From Entophlyctis helioformis (taxonomy: Eukaryota > Chytridiomycota > Chytridiomycetes > Chytridiales > Chytriomycetaceae), in contig JAHLKH010000083.1 in the NCBI GenBank assembly GCA_025526915.1, positions 47,258-111,257 of the forward strand: DNA of 64,000 bases, given 5' to 3'. The position numbers were made by a program, and so were the translations under genes. This document shows, piece by piece, positions 32,021-42,630 of the stretch (positions are counted from its first letter, which is position 1; each line of letters starts with the position of its first letter). The notes beneath the pieces were generated by a model. That model did no database searches. It worked only from the letters and a program-made list of their open reading frames with translations, and had not been told where the DNA came from.

Positions 32021-32228
32021 ATGGCATTCAAATGACATTCAAATGCAATTGAAATTCACTATTTTTCTTCACTAGCGAGTGCCCGTCACCCACACGCACG
32101 CACGCACCCGCACACCAGCACACTCGCACGCCGCACACCAGCCAGCGAGTCCACGCTCCCGACGCTACAGACGCTCCAGACGCTCCCGCCTCTCCTCTGC
32201 CACCGCACAGACCCAAACCCGCACAGCC

Positions 32229-35200
32229 ATGTCTCGCTTCTTCCGTGGCGGCTCCGACTCGGACTCGTCAGACTCGTCGGACTCGGACGACGACTCCCGC
32301 ACCTCGGCCTCTGATCAGTCCGTCTCTGACTCTGACTCTGGCTCTGACTCGGGCTCTGACTCTGGTTCTGACTCGGACTCGGGCTCGGACTCGGGCTCGG
32401 ACGCCGGCGGCAAGAGCGGCGCCGCTGCCAAGAAGAGCGGCGCCGCCCGCTTCCTCATTGGTGCGTCGGACTCGGACGACTCGGATGACGACGACGACGA
32501 CGCCAAGCGCACCGTCAAGTCGGCCCGCGACAAGCGCTTCGACGAGATGCGCTCCATTGTCAAGGCGGTCCAGAACGCCTCCAAGATCAACGACTGGGTC
32601 AACATCCAGAACGGTGCGTGTGTGCCTTGTCTGTCCGTGTCTGCCCGTGTCTGTCCGTGTCTGTCCAACTGGCTGACTGATCTGCCGCTGTGCATGGCCG
32701 CTGTGCATGGCCGCTGTGCATGGCCGTCGTTGAACCAACGCAGAATTCGACCGCCTGCTCAAGGCCTTCAACAAGGCTGGCGCCATTGTCGAGCGCGAGG
32801 GCGTCCCCCGCTTCTACATCCGTGCGCTCGTCGAGATTGACGACCATCTCAAGGACTCGCTCGTCAACAAGGAGGCCAACAAGAAGATGAACGCTCTCGT
32901 CGCAAAGGCCCGCAACGCCATGAAGCAGAACATCAAAAAGGTCATCAAGCCCTACGAGGCCGAGCTGGCCAAGTTTAGAGAGGTGCGTCTGTCTGTCTGT
33001 CTGTCTATCGTTGCTGCTGCCATGGCATGCTTTCAAGCCCCTCCAGATCCGCTCATCTCTCTTGGCCTTGAACTGACCACTGTCGCCTGCGCGCTGTCGG
33101 ATATAGAACCCTGTGGACGAGGAAGCGTCCGAGGATGAAGAGGCGCAGAAGCAGGCTGCCCTCGAGGAGGAGGAGGAGGAGGCGGCCGACATCAAGGCCA
33201 AGGCCAAAAAGGACAAAAAGGTCAAGATTGAGGACGACGACGAGGAGAAGCAGAAAGCTGCCGACAAGGGCTTCACGGTGGTTGGAAAGGGCGGCAAGCC
33301 GCTCGATCTCACGCCCGAGGCCTTTTTCGGCAAGCTCAAGGAGATCCACGAGGCTCGTGGCAAGAAGGTGCGTCCCGCATAGCCGTGTTCTGTCTTGTCC
33401 TTCTTTGCCTGCCTGTCTGTCTGCCTGTCTGTCTACCGGCTGCGGCCTCGTCCAGTCTTCTCACGCCGCTGTGCACCAACCGATCCATTTGGGCCAAACA
33501 GAGCACCGACAAGGCTGCCCAGGTCGAGACGCTCGCCTCGCTCCTTGCGACCGCTGCCACGCCCTACCAGCTCATCCGCGTGCTGCTCGTGCTCCTGCCC
33601 GTCCGCTTCGACATGATCCCCTCTGCCGGCTACATGACAACAGACATGTGGAGAAAGGCCCTGACAGAGTTGAAGCAGCTGCTGGATCTCCTCGACGCCA
33701 ACCCGCACATCACCCTCACCATCAACCCCGTCGAGGAGGACGGCGAGCCCGAGCCCGAGCACATTGTTGACCGCAAGGTCACGACCGCCGGCCTTGCCGT
33801 GGCCCTGCCTGGCCACATTGCCGCTTTTGTCGACCGTCTCGACGACGAGTTCACCAAGTCGCTGCAGAACATCGACCCCCACTCGAACGAGTACATTGAG
33901 CGTCTGCGCGACGAGACCATCCTGTACGCCGCCATCGTGCGTGCACAAAAGTTCTCGCAGGCCGCCGGTGCGTCCCCCGAGAGCCACGATCTCATGGTCA
34001 TGCGCCGCGTCGAGCACATCTACTTCAAGCCCGACACGGTCATCCTGGTCGTTGAGGAGCAGGTCCGCCAGATCTACCCCAAGATTGTCGAGAAGCTCGA
34101 GAACCCCGTGGACCTCGTCGCCTCGCTCTGCATTGGCTTGTACAACTCCAAGATCGACCGCATCCGCACGCGTGCGCTCCTGTGCCACGTATACCACCTT
34201 GCTCTGCACGACCAGTACCACCAGGCACGCGACATGATCCTGATGTCGCACCTGCAGGACACGATCCTTGCGACGGACATTGAGATGCAGATCCTGTACA
34301 ACCGCGCCATGGTCCAGATCGGTCTCTGTGCCTTCCGCATCGGCGCCTTCCGCGAGGCGGCCAACGCACTGCAGGACGTGGTTTCGTCTGGCCGCATGCG
34401 CGAGCTGCTCGCCCAGGGCATGCAGTCGACCAAGTTTGTCGAGCGCACGCCTGAGCAGGAGCGCATCGAGCGCCAGCGCCAGCTGCCCTTCCACATGCAC
34501 GTCAACCTCGAGCTCCTCGAGTCCGTGTACCTCACGTCGGCAATGCTCATCGAGGTGCCGCACATGGCGCTGCACGTGCACGACGCGCGCCGCAAGGTCG
34601 GCTCCAAGAGCTTCCGGCGGATGCTCGACTACTCGGACCGCCAGATCTTCACCGGCCCGCCCGAGAACATCCGCGACCATGTTGTGGCTGCGTCCAAGGC
34701 CATGTCGGCAGGCGAGTGGAAAAAGTGCCGCGACTATATCTACGGCATCAAGTTCTGGTCTCTGCTGCCGCATGTCGAGCAGACCAAGGAGGTTCTTGCC
34801 CGGTAAGAGCAGCTCGTTCTTTGAATCGGGATGGCATGGCGACTGACCCGTTGCCGTTTTTCGTGCCCATGACAGATCCATCCAGGAAGAGACGCTCCGC
34901 ACGTACATTTTCACGTACTCGCCGCACTACGAGTCGCTTGGCGTCGAGAGCCTCGCGTCGCTCTTTGAGCTGCCCGTGTCTGCCGTAACGTCGGTCGTGT
35001 CCAAGATGATCATCAACGAGGAGCTGCACGCGTCGATTGACGTGGCCTCTGGCATTATTGTGCTGCACCGCCCGGCTCCCGGCGTCGAGATGACGCGTCT
35101 CGAGTACCTCTCTGGCGCATATGCCGACAAGGTGTCGTCGCTCGTCGAGGCCAACGAAAAGTCGCTCGAGGCACGTGCGCTCCTGCTTGGACTCCAGGAG

Positions 35201-35368
35201 CAGCAGCAGGCACAGGCGGCGCAGGGCGGGTCTGCCGGCGGCAATGGCCGCGGCGGCTCTTCTGGCCGTATTGGCGGTGGCCGTGGTGGCGCGAATGCCG
35301 GTGCCGGCAATGGCCGTGGCGGCCGTGTTGGCGGCGGCATGCGGTTCCGCACTGTTGTTGCCAAGTAG
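32229..35368 (+). CDS. NIP1: Translation initiation factor eIF3 subunit c (NIP1)
   Basis: Core subunit of eIF3, which bridges the 40S ribosome to eIF1, eIF2 and eIF5. Five exons (32229-32613, 32744-32982, 33107-33367, 33502-34802, 34876-35368) give 892 residues, a normal length. MSRFFRGGSDSDSSDSSDSD is the hallmark N-terminus, followed by a long Asp/Ser acidic tract. The conserved body includes YMTTDMWRKAL, LARALLCHVYHLALH-like helices (RTRALLCHVYHLALHDQY) and RRMLDYSDRQIFTGPPENIR. A C-terminal PCI/winged-helix region (LRTYIFTYSPHYESLGVESL, SKMIINEELHASID) precedes a Gly/Arg-rich tail (RGGSSGRIGGGRGGANAG) typical of RNA-binding RGG segments. No indels; all four introns have GT-AG ends. Confidence 0.95.
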
Positions 35369-35508
35369 ATCGTGGTGCTCTTTGTCGCTCACTCTCTTTT
35401 GCTTCTCACTCTCTTCTCTCCTCCCTCTCCTCCCTCCCCCACTCACTCACTCTCACAGTCGTGTCTGGTGTCCCGTACTCTGAAATGAACTGCATCCTAC
35501 TGCATGAT

Positions 35509-36933
35509 CTATTGGTTGTCTGGCTGCGCTTCGATCCTGCTTGACAGCCCTTTGATGATCGTCTTGAGATGTTGGACGGTGGCTCGTTTGATCCCCTTGG
35601 TGTTGCCCAGCAGCTGCTGAGCACGCTCGAGCGTCAGGCTGTCGGTCAGCATCCGCTTGATAGCGGCATCCTTGGCGGCCTGGAAGTGTTCCAAGCTAAA
35701 CACGTGGCCCGTCTCGAGCAGAAACTGCACAATGTCGGCATGGTCGGCGTACACGGCCCCCATGAACACCTCGGGCGTGTAGACATCAGGCCTGTGTGCG
35801 TGGAACCACTTGATGACGTTGAGATGGCCAACATACGCTGCCTGCGACATGGCATCCCTGACATGCAGATCGGGGAACCGAGTCAGCAGGAACGCGACCG
35901 TGTCCGCGTGTCCCTTTTGTGCCGCGCGCAAAACAGTAAAGTTGCTGACCGTCGCTGGGAAATGCTCAACGATCCATTCCACAACGTGCTGGTGGCCGTC
36001 TGCGGTTGCCGAATCCAAAGCCCATGGCGTGCACACGATGCCCAGGTTGGCGTGCAGCCACTGCATCATGTCCAGTCGGCCGGCTGCTGCCGCTGTATCT
36101 GCCACATTCTCCGAGAACTTGATGTTGCCGGCATCGTACAGCATCTGCACAATCTCGAGACAGCCACTTGCAGCAGCAGCATCCATGGCCTGCTGTCCGA
36201 AAAGCCGCTCAAACCGCGACAGATCGACGACCTTGAGCGTGAAAGCGAGGTGTCGCAAGAGAGCCACATGCCCATACCTGATCGCCAACCAGCCCAGCGC
36301 AATCGGATTCTCCATATCAAGCAGATCAAACCAGCCGTGCCGAGCCGGAATGTGAAGCAGCAAGCATTCGTAAAAGATCAGCCGGTCGCAGCTGTACGTG
36401 TTCGCGGTGGACAGACGGTCCTGCATCCCGCCAAAAGCCCAAAAGACCAGGTAATTCGGAAAGCGTCGACACAGGCGCTCGTACATGTGCCGAGTGTGTG
36501 CTTGGCAGAGATCGTTGGTGGTCAGGAGATGCGTGTCGGGCAGCAGATCCAGATCGCCGTGCCAGTCTCGTTTGAATGCGTCGACCCAGATCGCCACTGT
36601 CGCTGGCTTCCCTTTATAGAGACTCGCAGGCTGCTCCTTGGTGCCGAGCTTGCCGTTGAGATAATGGTAGAGAGGGCCGAGAAAGCCTAGGATCATGTCA
36701 CGGATCTCTGCGGGTATCTTGTCCCACCACGACGATCCCCACGGCATCTCGCCGGTGGCGACCACGGCAGCATCGTCGTCGACGTCGCTGGCTTCTGTTG
36801 CTTCAGCAGTGTGCGGCTCGCCGTTGTTACTGTTGCCGTCAGCTATGTTGGAAGTTGGAGACATCGAGTGCTGTGTGCTGGCCGCCACAGCCGCCGCCTT
36901 GCCAGCCAGTCGTCCACTCTCCTGCTGCTCCAT
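35509..36933 (-). CDS. Ankyrin-repeat protein, array copy 4 (shortest, most diverged)
   Basis: 474 residues from MEQQESGRLAG. Its linker is very short (EATEASDVDDDAAVVATGEM), with neither the long acidic run nor the KRQR block of other copies. F-box-like KIPAEIRDMILGFLGPLYHY, then about nine ankyrin units with many private substitutions (NLGIVCTPWALDSATADGHQ). The tail ends IKGLSSRIEAQPDNQ and lacks the AKAK/RKTSSK ending. As the innermost copy next to eIF3c it may be the oldest of this array. Confidence 0.85.
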   Translation of the reverse strand: MEQQESGRLAGKAAAVAASTQHSMSPTSNIADGNSNNGEPHTAEATEASDVDDDAAVVATGEMPWGSSWWDKIPAEIRDMILGFLGPLYHYLNGKLGTKEQPASLYKGKPATVAIWVDAFKRDWHGDLDLLPDTHLLTTNDLCQAHTRHMYERLCRRFPNYLVFWAFGGMQDRLSTANTYSCDRLIFYECLLLHIPARHGWFDLLDMENPIALGWLAIRYGHVALLRHLAFTLKVVDLSRFERLFGQQAMDAAAASGCLEIVQMLYDAGNIKFSENVADTAAAAGRLDMMQWLHANLGIVCTPWALDSATADGHQHVVEWIVEHFPATVSNFTVLRAAQKGHADTVAFLLTRFPDLHVRDAMSQAAYVGHLNVIKWFHAHRPDVYTPEVFMGAVYADHADIVQFLLETGHVFSLEHFQAAKDAAIKRMLTDSLTLERAQQLLGNTKGIKRATVQHLKTIIKGLSSRIEAQPDNQ

Positions 36934-37215
36934 GCGTTGTGGTCGCTGTGACTGTTTGTTGGTTTCCAGGCTGACTCGCCACGAAACCAAACATTCCAGA
37001 TCTGCGCGATGCTGGCGCGGCGATTGTCAAGCGTGTGCATGCATGGGCTGACAGCAGACATCACACTCAGACAGACTGGGAATGGCATGTGTCGTGTTGA
37101 GCATCATCCATATCTGCCATCGACGCATCAACACAGCAGCCAGCATGTCTGGCACTCAGCTGCCATGCAACCCAAGCGAGTACACTCATGATCTTCATTT
37201 CAAACTGGTCTTTGA

Positions 37216-38754
37216 CTACTTTGCGATGGCTTCGTTGTCTGCGTCTGCTTCAGCTTTCTCGAGCCGACTGACTGCAGCCTCGAGTAACTTGACGATCATC
37301 TTGAATCCCTTTTCTTTCGTCTTGGCATCCTCAAGCAGAGCCCGAGCACGGTCGAGTGTCAGACTGTCGACCATCGACTTTCGGATAGCAGGATCCTTGA
37401 CCTCCGAGATGGTCTCGACATCAAACGCATATCCACAGTCCAGCAGGAACTGCACAATGTCGGCATGGTTTCGTTCTACAGCCACTGTGAATACGCGTGG
37501 AGTGAAAGCGTCCGGTCGATGCGCGTGGAAACACTTGATCACCTCAAGGTGGCCTTCGTATGCGGCAAGGCGCATGGCGGCTTGAACGCCACAGCCAGGG
37601 AACCAATGAAGCAGGAACGCGAGAACGTCAACGTGTCCATTTTCGGCTGCAGCAATGACAGCGGCTTGAGCATCAAAGTCAGGGAACCGAGGAAGTAGGA
37701 ACGCGAGAACGTCAACGTGTCCCTCGCGGGCAGCAGCAATAGCCGAGTCTTCGACAACCGTTGACGGATAGTGCTCGACCAGCCATTCGAGGACACGCAG
37801 ATGACCGTTCCCAGCTGCGTCCTTCGAAGCCCGTTCGGTGCATCCCTCGCGCCGGTTGGCATGAAGCCAATGCATCACGTCCAAGTGGCCGCCTTCAGCT
37901 GCACTGTCCATCGCGCCGGCCGTGCAGTGGTTGTTGCCCGCGTCGTGAAGCATCTGCACAATCTCTAGGCTGCCACTTGAAGCAGCAATATCCATGGCAT
38001 CCTCATGGCGAAACTCTCGAAACTGTGACAGCTTGAAGACCTTGAGCGTGAAGGCGAGGTGTCGCAGGAGAGCCACATGTCCATGTATAATCGCAAACCA
38101 GCCGAAAGTGATCGGCTGCTTAATGTCGAGCAGATCGAACCAGCCGCGACGCGCGGGGATGTGGAGCAGCGAATGATCGCTGAAGTGCAGTTCGCCTTTG
38201 TAATAGCACGTGCTCAAGAGACTCAGGTTGTCGACTCGACCGGCCAATAGTTTCAGTCGATGTGGAAAGCGATGGCGCAGGCGCTCGTACATGGACCGAG
38301 TTTGCACTTCGCAGAGACCGTCCCTGACCGTGAGCTCTATGTCTGGCAGCAGACCCAAGTTGCCCTGCCAGTCACGCTTGAGTGCGTCGACCCAGATCGA
38401 CTTGGCAGTTGCTCTGGCCTCCTTGTTCCTCTCGAGCTGCTCCTTGGTGCCAAACTCTCCGTTGAGGAAGCGCCGGAGAGGGCCAACAAAGTCGAGGATC
38501 ATGATGCGGATCTCTGCGGGCAGCTTGTCCCACCACGACGACCCCCACAGCATCTCGCCGGTGGCAGCCGCGGCAGCATCGTTGCTGTTGGCTGTTGGGG
38601 CTGAAGACGGAGACGCAGAGCGCTGTCGCTTGCTGCTGCTGCTTCCCTTGCGCACGCCGCCCTTGACGGTCGCAGCCGCTCGCTTTGTGCTGGCCGCCAC
38701 AGCCGCCACAGTCGCCGCCTTGCCAGCCAGCCGTCCACTCGCTCGTCGCTCCAT
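37216..38754 (-). CDS. Ankyrin-repeat protein, array copy 5
   Basis: 512 residues from MERRASGRLAGKA. The linker is basic: VKGGVRKGSSSSKRQRSA, with a KRQR nuclear-signal-like cluster. Leader sequence upstream (frame reading FRDVDLSVHKQSQQR) differs from the MEQQ copies. TAG at 37216-37218 is followed in frame by SKTSLK and TGA. Confidence 0.85.
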   Translation of the reverse strand: MERRASGRLAGKAATVAAVAASTKRAAATVKGGVRKGSSSSKRQRSASPSSAPTANSNDAAAAATGEMLWGSSWWDKLPAEIRIMILDFVGPLRRFLNGEFGTKEQLERNKEARATAKSIWVDALKRDWQGNLGLLPDIELTVRDGLCEVQTRSMYERLRHRFPHRLKLLAGRVDNLSLLSTCYYKGELHFSDHSLLHIPARRGWFDLLDIKQPITFGWFAIIHGHVALLRHLAFTLKVFKLSQFREFRHEDAMDIAASSGSLEIVQMLHDAGNNHCTAGAMDSAAEGGHLDVMHWLHANRREGCTERASKDAAGNGHLRVLEWLVEHYPSTVVEDSAIAAAREGHVDVLAFLLPRFPDFDAQAAVIAAAENGHVDVLAFLLHWFPGCGVQAAMRLAAYEGHLEVIKCFHAHRPDAFTPRVFTVAVERNHADIVQFLLDCGYAFDVETISEVKDPAIRKSMVDSLTLDRARALLEDAKTKEKGFKMIVKLLEAAVSRLEKAEADADNEAIAK

Positions 38755-38981
38755 GCGTTGTTGCGACTGTTTGTGCACCGACAGATCAACGTCGCGGAAA
38801 CTCGTCAAAAGGATTGCAAGCGCGGCGATTGTCAGGCGTGTGCAGGCATGGGCTGACAGCAGACATCACTCACAGGCAGGCTGCGAATGGGATTCATCGT
38901 CCATGTCTGCCATCGACACATCAATGCAGCAACAAGAATGACTGTCCCACCATGCAACCAAAGTAAACACACTCATGATCT

Positions 38982-40709
38982 TCATTTCGAACTGGTCTTG
39001 CGCTTCTTGGGAATGGCTTCCTTGTCTGCCTTGGCTTTGGCTTTGGCTTTGGCTTTCTCGAGCTGACTGACTGCTGCCTCGAGTAACTTGACGATCGTCT
39101 TGTATCCCTTTTCTTTCGCATCCTCAAGCAGAACCCGAGCACGGCCAAGTGTCAGACTGTAGACCATCATTTGCTTGAGGGTCCGATCCCAGGCCTTCGC
39201 GATAGTGTCAACATCAAACACATGTCCAGTGTCCAGCAAGAACCGCACAACGTTGGCACGGCCTCGTTCCACAGCCACTGTGAATACGCGTGGCGTGAAT
39301 GCGTCGGGTCGGTGTTCGTGGAACCACTTGATGACCGTAAGGTGGCCTTCGTATGCGGCTTGTTCCATGGCGGCTTGAACATCAAGGTCTGGGAACCGAG
39401 GAACCAGGAACTCGAGTATGTCAACGTGTCCATTTTCGGCTGCAGCGAAGACGGCGCCGTTTTGAATCTCGGCTGGATAGTGCTCGGCCAGCCATTTGAC
39501 GACATGCAGATGACCGTTCTTAGCCGTCCAATACAAAGCCGCTGTGGTGCACCTTTCGCGCCTCATGGTATGGAGCCACTGTATCACGTCCAAGTAGCCA
39601 CCTGCTGCTGCAATGTCCAATGCTTTGGCCGTGCAGTGGTTGTTGCCCGCGTCGTGAAGCATCTGCACAATCTCCAGGCTGCCACTTCTAGCAGCAACAT
39701 CCATGGCATTCTCATGGCGAAACCGTTTGAACTGGGACAGATCGACGACCTTGAGTGTGAAAGCAAGGTGACGCAGGAGGGCAGGATGGCCGTACTTGAT
39801 CGCAAACCAGCCAAGAGTGATCGGGTGCCTAAAGTCGAGCAGATCGAACCAGCCGTGGCGCGCGGGGATGTGGAGCAGCGACTGGTCACGGAAAGACAAA
39901 CGACCTTTGTAATGATAGGTATTCAGGTTGCTGGGCCTTCGTGGTTTGACGAAAATGAGCCTATTGTAACCCCGAAACCGGAGACACAGGCGCTCGTACA
40001 TGGACCGAGAGCGCACTTCGCAGAGACCTCCCCTGACATCGATTTGTTTGCCTGGCAGCAGATCCAAGTTGCCCTTCCAGTCACGCTTAAAGGCATCGAC
40101 CCAGATCGCCACAGACGCTGGCTTCCCTTCAAAACGTCTCGCAGGCTGCTGCTTGGTGCCGAGCTGTCCGTTGAGGAAGCGCTGGAGAGGGCCAACAAAG
40201 TCGAGGATCATGACGCGGATCTCTGCGGGCATCCTGTCCCACCACGATGACCCCCACGGCATCTCGCCGGTGGCAGCCACGGCAGCATCGTTGCTGATGT
40301 GGCTTTTGGTTGCGTCGTTGCTGTTGCTGTAGTCGTCATCGTCACTATCGCTGCAATCATCGTCCTCGTCGTCGTCGAAGCTGCCGTCGTGACTGTCGCT
40401 GCCGTTGCCCTCTTCGCTGCGTTCGTCGCTGTCGTCGCTGCCGTTATTGTCGATCTCGCTCTCGCTGAAAAAGCAACGGTCGAAGTTGCTGTCGCTGTCG
40501 CTGTCGTCGTCAAAGTCACTATCGTCAGCATCGTCGTTGTTGCTGTTGGCTGTTGGGGCTGAAGACGGAGACGCAGAGCGCTGTCGCTTGCTGTTGCTGC
40601 TTCCCTTGCGCACGCCGCCCTTGACGGTCGCAGCCGCTCGCTTTGTGCTGGCCGCCACAGCCGTCGTCACCGCCTTGCCAGCCAGCCGTCCACTCGCTCG
40701 TCGCTCCAT
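38982..40709 (-). CDS. Ankyrin-repeat protein, array copy 6 (combined linker, PKKRK tail)
   Basis: 575 residues from MERRASGRLAGKA; an in-frame ATG at 40784 would add 25 residues but is ATC in copy 5. The linker carries both the basic KGSSNSKRQRSA block and a long Asp/Ser acidic run, so it combines both subtypes. The site that is TAG in copies 1, 3, 5 and 7 is AAG here, giving the C-terminus IPKKRKTSSK, a classical monopartite nuclear localisation pattern. Confidence 0.85.
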   Translation of the reverse strand: MERRASGRLAGKAVTTAVAASTKRAAATVKGGVRKGSSNSKRQRSASPSSAPTANSNNDDADDSDFDDDSDSDSNFDRCFFSESEIDNNGSDDSDERSEEGNGSDSHDGSFDDDEDDDCSDSDDDDYSNSNDATKSHISNDAAVAATGEMPWGSSWWDRMPAEIRVMILDFVGPLQRFLNGQLGTKQQPARRFEGKPASVAIWVDAFKRDWKGNLDLLPGKQIDVRGGLCEVRSRSMYERLCLRFRGYNRLIFVKPRRPSNLNTYHYKGRLSFRDQSLLHIPARHGWFDLLDFRHPITLGWFAIKYGHPALLRHLAFTLKVVDLSQFKRFRHENAMDVAARSGSLEIVQMLHDAGNNHCTAKALDIAAAGGYLDVIQWLHTMRRERCTTAALYWTAKNGHLHVVKWLAEHYPAEIQNGAVFAAAENGHVDILEFLVPRFPDLDVQAAMEQAAYEGHLTVIKWFHEHRPDAFTPRVFTVAVERGRANVVRFLLDTGHVFDVDTIAKAWDRTLKQMMVYSLTLGRARVLLEDAKEKGYKTIVKLLEAAVSQLEKAKAKAKAKADKEAIPKKRKTSSK

Positions 40710-40975
40710 GCGTTGTTGCGACTGTTTGTGCACCGACAGATCAACGTCGCGGAAACCCGTCAAAAGGATTGCAAGCGCGGCCATTGTCAAGAGTGTGCAG
40801 GCATGGGCTGACAGCAGACATCACTCTCAGACAGACTGGGAATGGCATGCATCGTGCTATGCATCATCCATGTCTGCCATCGACACATCAACACAGCTGC
40901 CAGCATGTCTGTCCTTCAACTGCCAATCCATCAAAGCGAGCACACTCATGATCTTCATTTCGAACTGGTCTTGCG

Positions 40976-42508
40976 CTACTTTGCGATGGCTTCGTTGTCT
41001 GCCTTGGCTTCAGCTTGCTCGAGTCGCCTGACTGCTGCCTTAAGCTGGTTGATGATGGTCGAATAAAGCCATTCCTTTGCTGTTGCTTTTCTCAGCAGTG
41101 CCCGAGCGCGTTCGAGTGTCAGACTGTCGAGCATCATTTGCTCGATAGCCGGATTATAGGCCTCCTTGAACTGAGCCACATCAAACCAATATCCACAATC
41201 CAGAAAGAACCGCACAATGTCGGCACGGTTATGTTCCACAGCCACTGTGAATACATGTCGAGGGCGAGCGTCGGGTCGGTGTTCATGGAACAACTTGATC
41301 AAATCAAGGCGGCCGCGCTCTGCGGCAAGGCGCATGGCGGCTTGAACGTCACAGCCAGGAAACCGAGGAAGCAGGAATGCGAGAACGTCAACGTGTCCAT
41401 TATTGGCTGCAGCTTGAATGGCGTCTTGAACGTCATTGTCAGGGAATCGAGGAAGTAGGAACGCGAGAACGTCAACGTGCCCTTTTTGGGCTGCCTTAAT
41501 GACGGCGTCTTTGTCAACCGTTGACGGATAGTGCTCGACCAGCCATTCGAGGACATGCAGATGACCGTTTTCAGCCGCGAACTTCGAAGCCCATTCGGTG
41601 CATCCCTCGCGCCGGTTGGCATGCAGCCACTGCATCACGTCCAAGTGGCCACCAAAAGCCGCACATGCCATTGTATGGGCCGTGCAGTGGTTGTTGCCCG
41701 CGTCGTGCAGCATCTGCACAATCTCCAGGCTGCCACTTTCAGCAGCAACATCCATGGCTCGCAGTTTGCGAAACTCTCGAAACTGTGGCAGATCGACGAC
41801 CTTGAGCGTGAAAGCGAGGTGGCGCAGGAGAGCAGCATGGCCGTACTCGATCGCAAACCAGCCAAGAGTGATCGGGTGCTTAAAGTCGAGCAGATCGAAC
41901 CAGCCATGGCGCGCAGGGATGTGGAGCTGAGAATAATCGCTGAAAGACAAACAACCTTTGTAATGATAGGTATTCAGGTTGCTGGGCCTCTCTGATGTTG
42001 CAGAAAGGAGCCTCTGGCAACCCCGAAAGCGACGACACAGGCGCTCGTACATGGACCGAGAGCGCACTTCGCAGAGACCATCCTTGAACGCGAGAGGTGT
42101 GTCTGGCAGCAGATCCAGGTTGCCCTTCCAGTCACGCTTAAAGGCATCGACCCAGATCGCCACGGCAGTTGCTCTGGTTTCCTTGCTCCTTTCGAGCTGC
42201 TCCTTGGTGCCGAGCTGTCCGTTGAGGAACTTGAGGAGCGGGCTGTTGAGGTCCATGATCATGATGCGGATCTCTGCGGGCATCTTGTCCCACCACGACG
42301 ACCCCCACGGCATCTCGCCGGTGGCAGCCGCGGCAGCATTGTTGCTGTTGCTGGCTGTTGGGGCTGAAGACGGAGACGCCGAGCGCTGTCGCTTGCTGCT
42401 GCTGCTTCCCTTGCGCACGCCGCCCTTGACGGTCGCAGCCGCTCGCTGTGTGCTGGTCGCCACAGCCGCCGCCTTGCCAGCCAGCCGTCCACTCTCCTGC
42501 TGTTCCAT
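40976..42508 (-). CDS. Ankyrin-repeat protein, array copy 7 (chimeric 5' end)
   Basis: 510 residues. Begins MEQQESGRLAGKA like copies 1-4 and shares their upstream spacer (ETNKQSQRPQR in the leader frame), but then has the basic VKGGVRKGSSSSKRQRSA linker of copies 5 and 6. This mix indicates recombination close to the start codon. The F-box-like motif is altered (KMPAEIRIMIMDLNSPLLKF). TAG at 40976 is followed in frame by RKTSSK and TGA. Confidence 0.85.
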   Translation of the reverse strand: MEQQESGRLAGKAAAVATSTQRAAATVKGGVRKGSSSSKRQRSASPSSAPTASNSNNAAAAATGEMPWGSSWWDKMPAEIRIMIMDLNSPLLKFLNGQLGTKEQLERSKETRATAVAIWVDAFKRDWKGNLDLLPDTPLAFKDGLCEVRSRSMYERLCRRFRGCQRLLSATSERPSNLNTYHYKGCLSFSDYSQLHIPARHGWFDLLDFKHPITLGWFAIEYGHAALLRHLAFTLKVVDLPQFREFRKLRAMDVAAESGSLEIVQMLHDAGNNHCTAHTMACAAFGGHLDVMQWLHANRREGCTEWASKFAAENGHLHVLEWLVEHYPSTVDKDAVIKAAQKGHVDVLAFLLPRFPDNDVQDAIQAAANNGHVDVLAFLLPRFPGCDVQAAMRLAAERGRLDLIKLFHEHRPDARPRHVFTVAVEHNRADIVRFFLDCGYWFDVAQFKEAYNPAIEQMMLDSLTLERARALLRKATAKEWLYSTIINQLKAAVRRLEQAEAKADNEAIAK

Positions 42509-42630
42509 GCGTTGTGGTCGCTGTGACTGTTTGTTGGTTTCCAGGCAGACACGCCACAAAACCAAACATTCCAGATCTGCGCGATGCTGGCGCGGCCATT
42601 CTCAAGCGTGTGCATCCAAGCTTTCTTCAT

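Larger units (their letters stand above)
35509..42615 (-). repeat. Inverted tandem array of four ankyrin-gene units
   Basis: Four units of the same family as 23610-29895, head to tail but on the minus strand, so the arrays point at each other across the pseudouridine synthase and eIF3c genes. The shared upstream sequence ends abruptly near 42615 (after caagcgtgtgcat), only about 15 bp from the CatSper-like stop codon. Confidence 0.85.

Noticed and set aside
33433..34914. 493-codon open frame antisense to eIF3c
   Set aside because: High GC at third positions keeps the opposite strand open; the plus strand is an unmistakable eIF3c with correct introns.
35569..40250. Long plus-strand frames opposite the minus-strand ankyrin genes
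   Set aside because: They mirror conserved ankyrin codons and recur at the same offset in every copy; no domain is visible.
38755..40790. Upstream starts for ankyrin copies 5 and 6 (TTG or ATG about 25 codons earlier)
   Set aside because: The earlier ATG exists only in copy 6 (ATC in copy 5), whereas the MERR/MEQQ ATG is present in all seven array copies.
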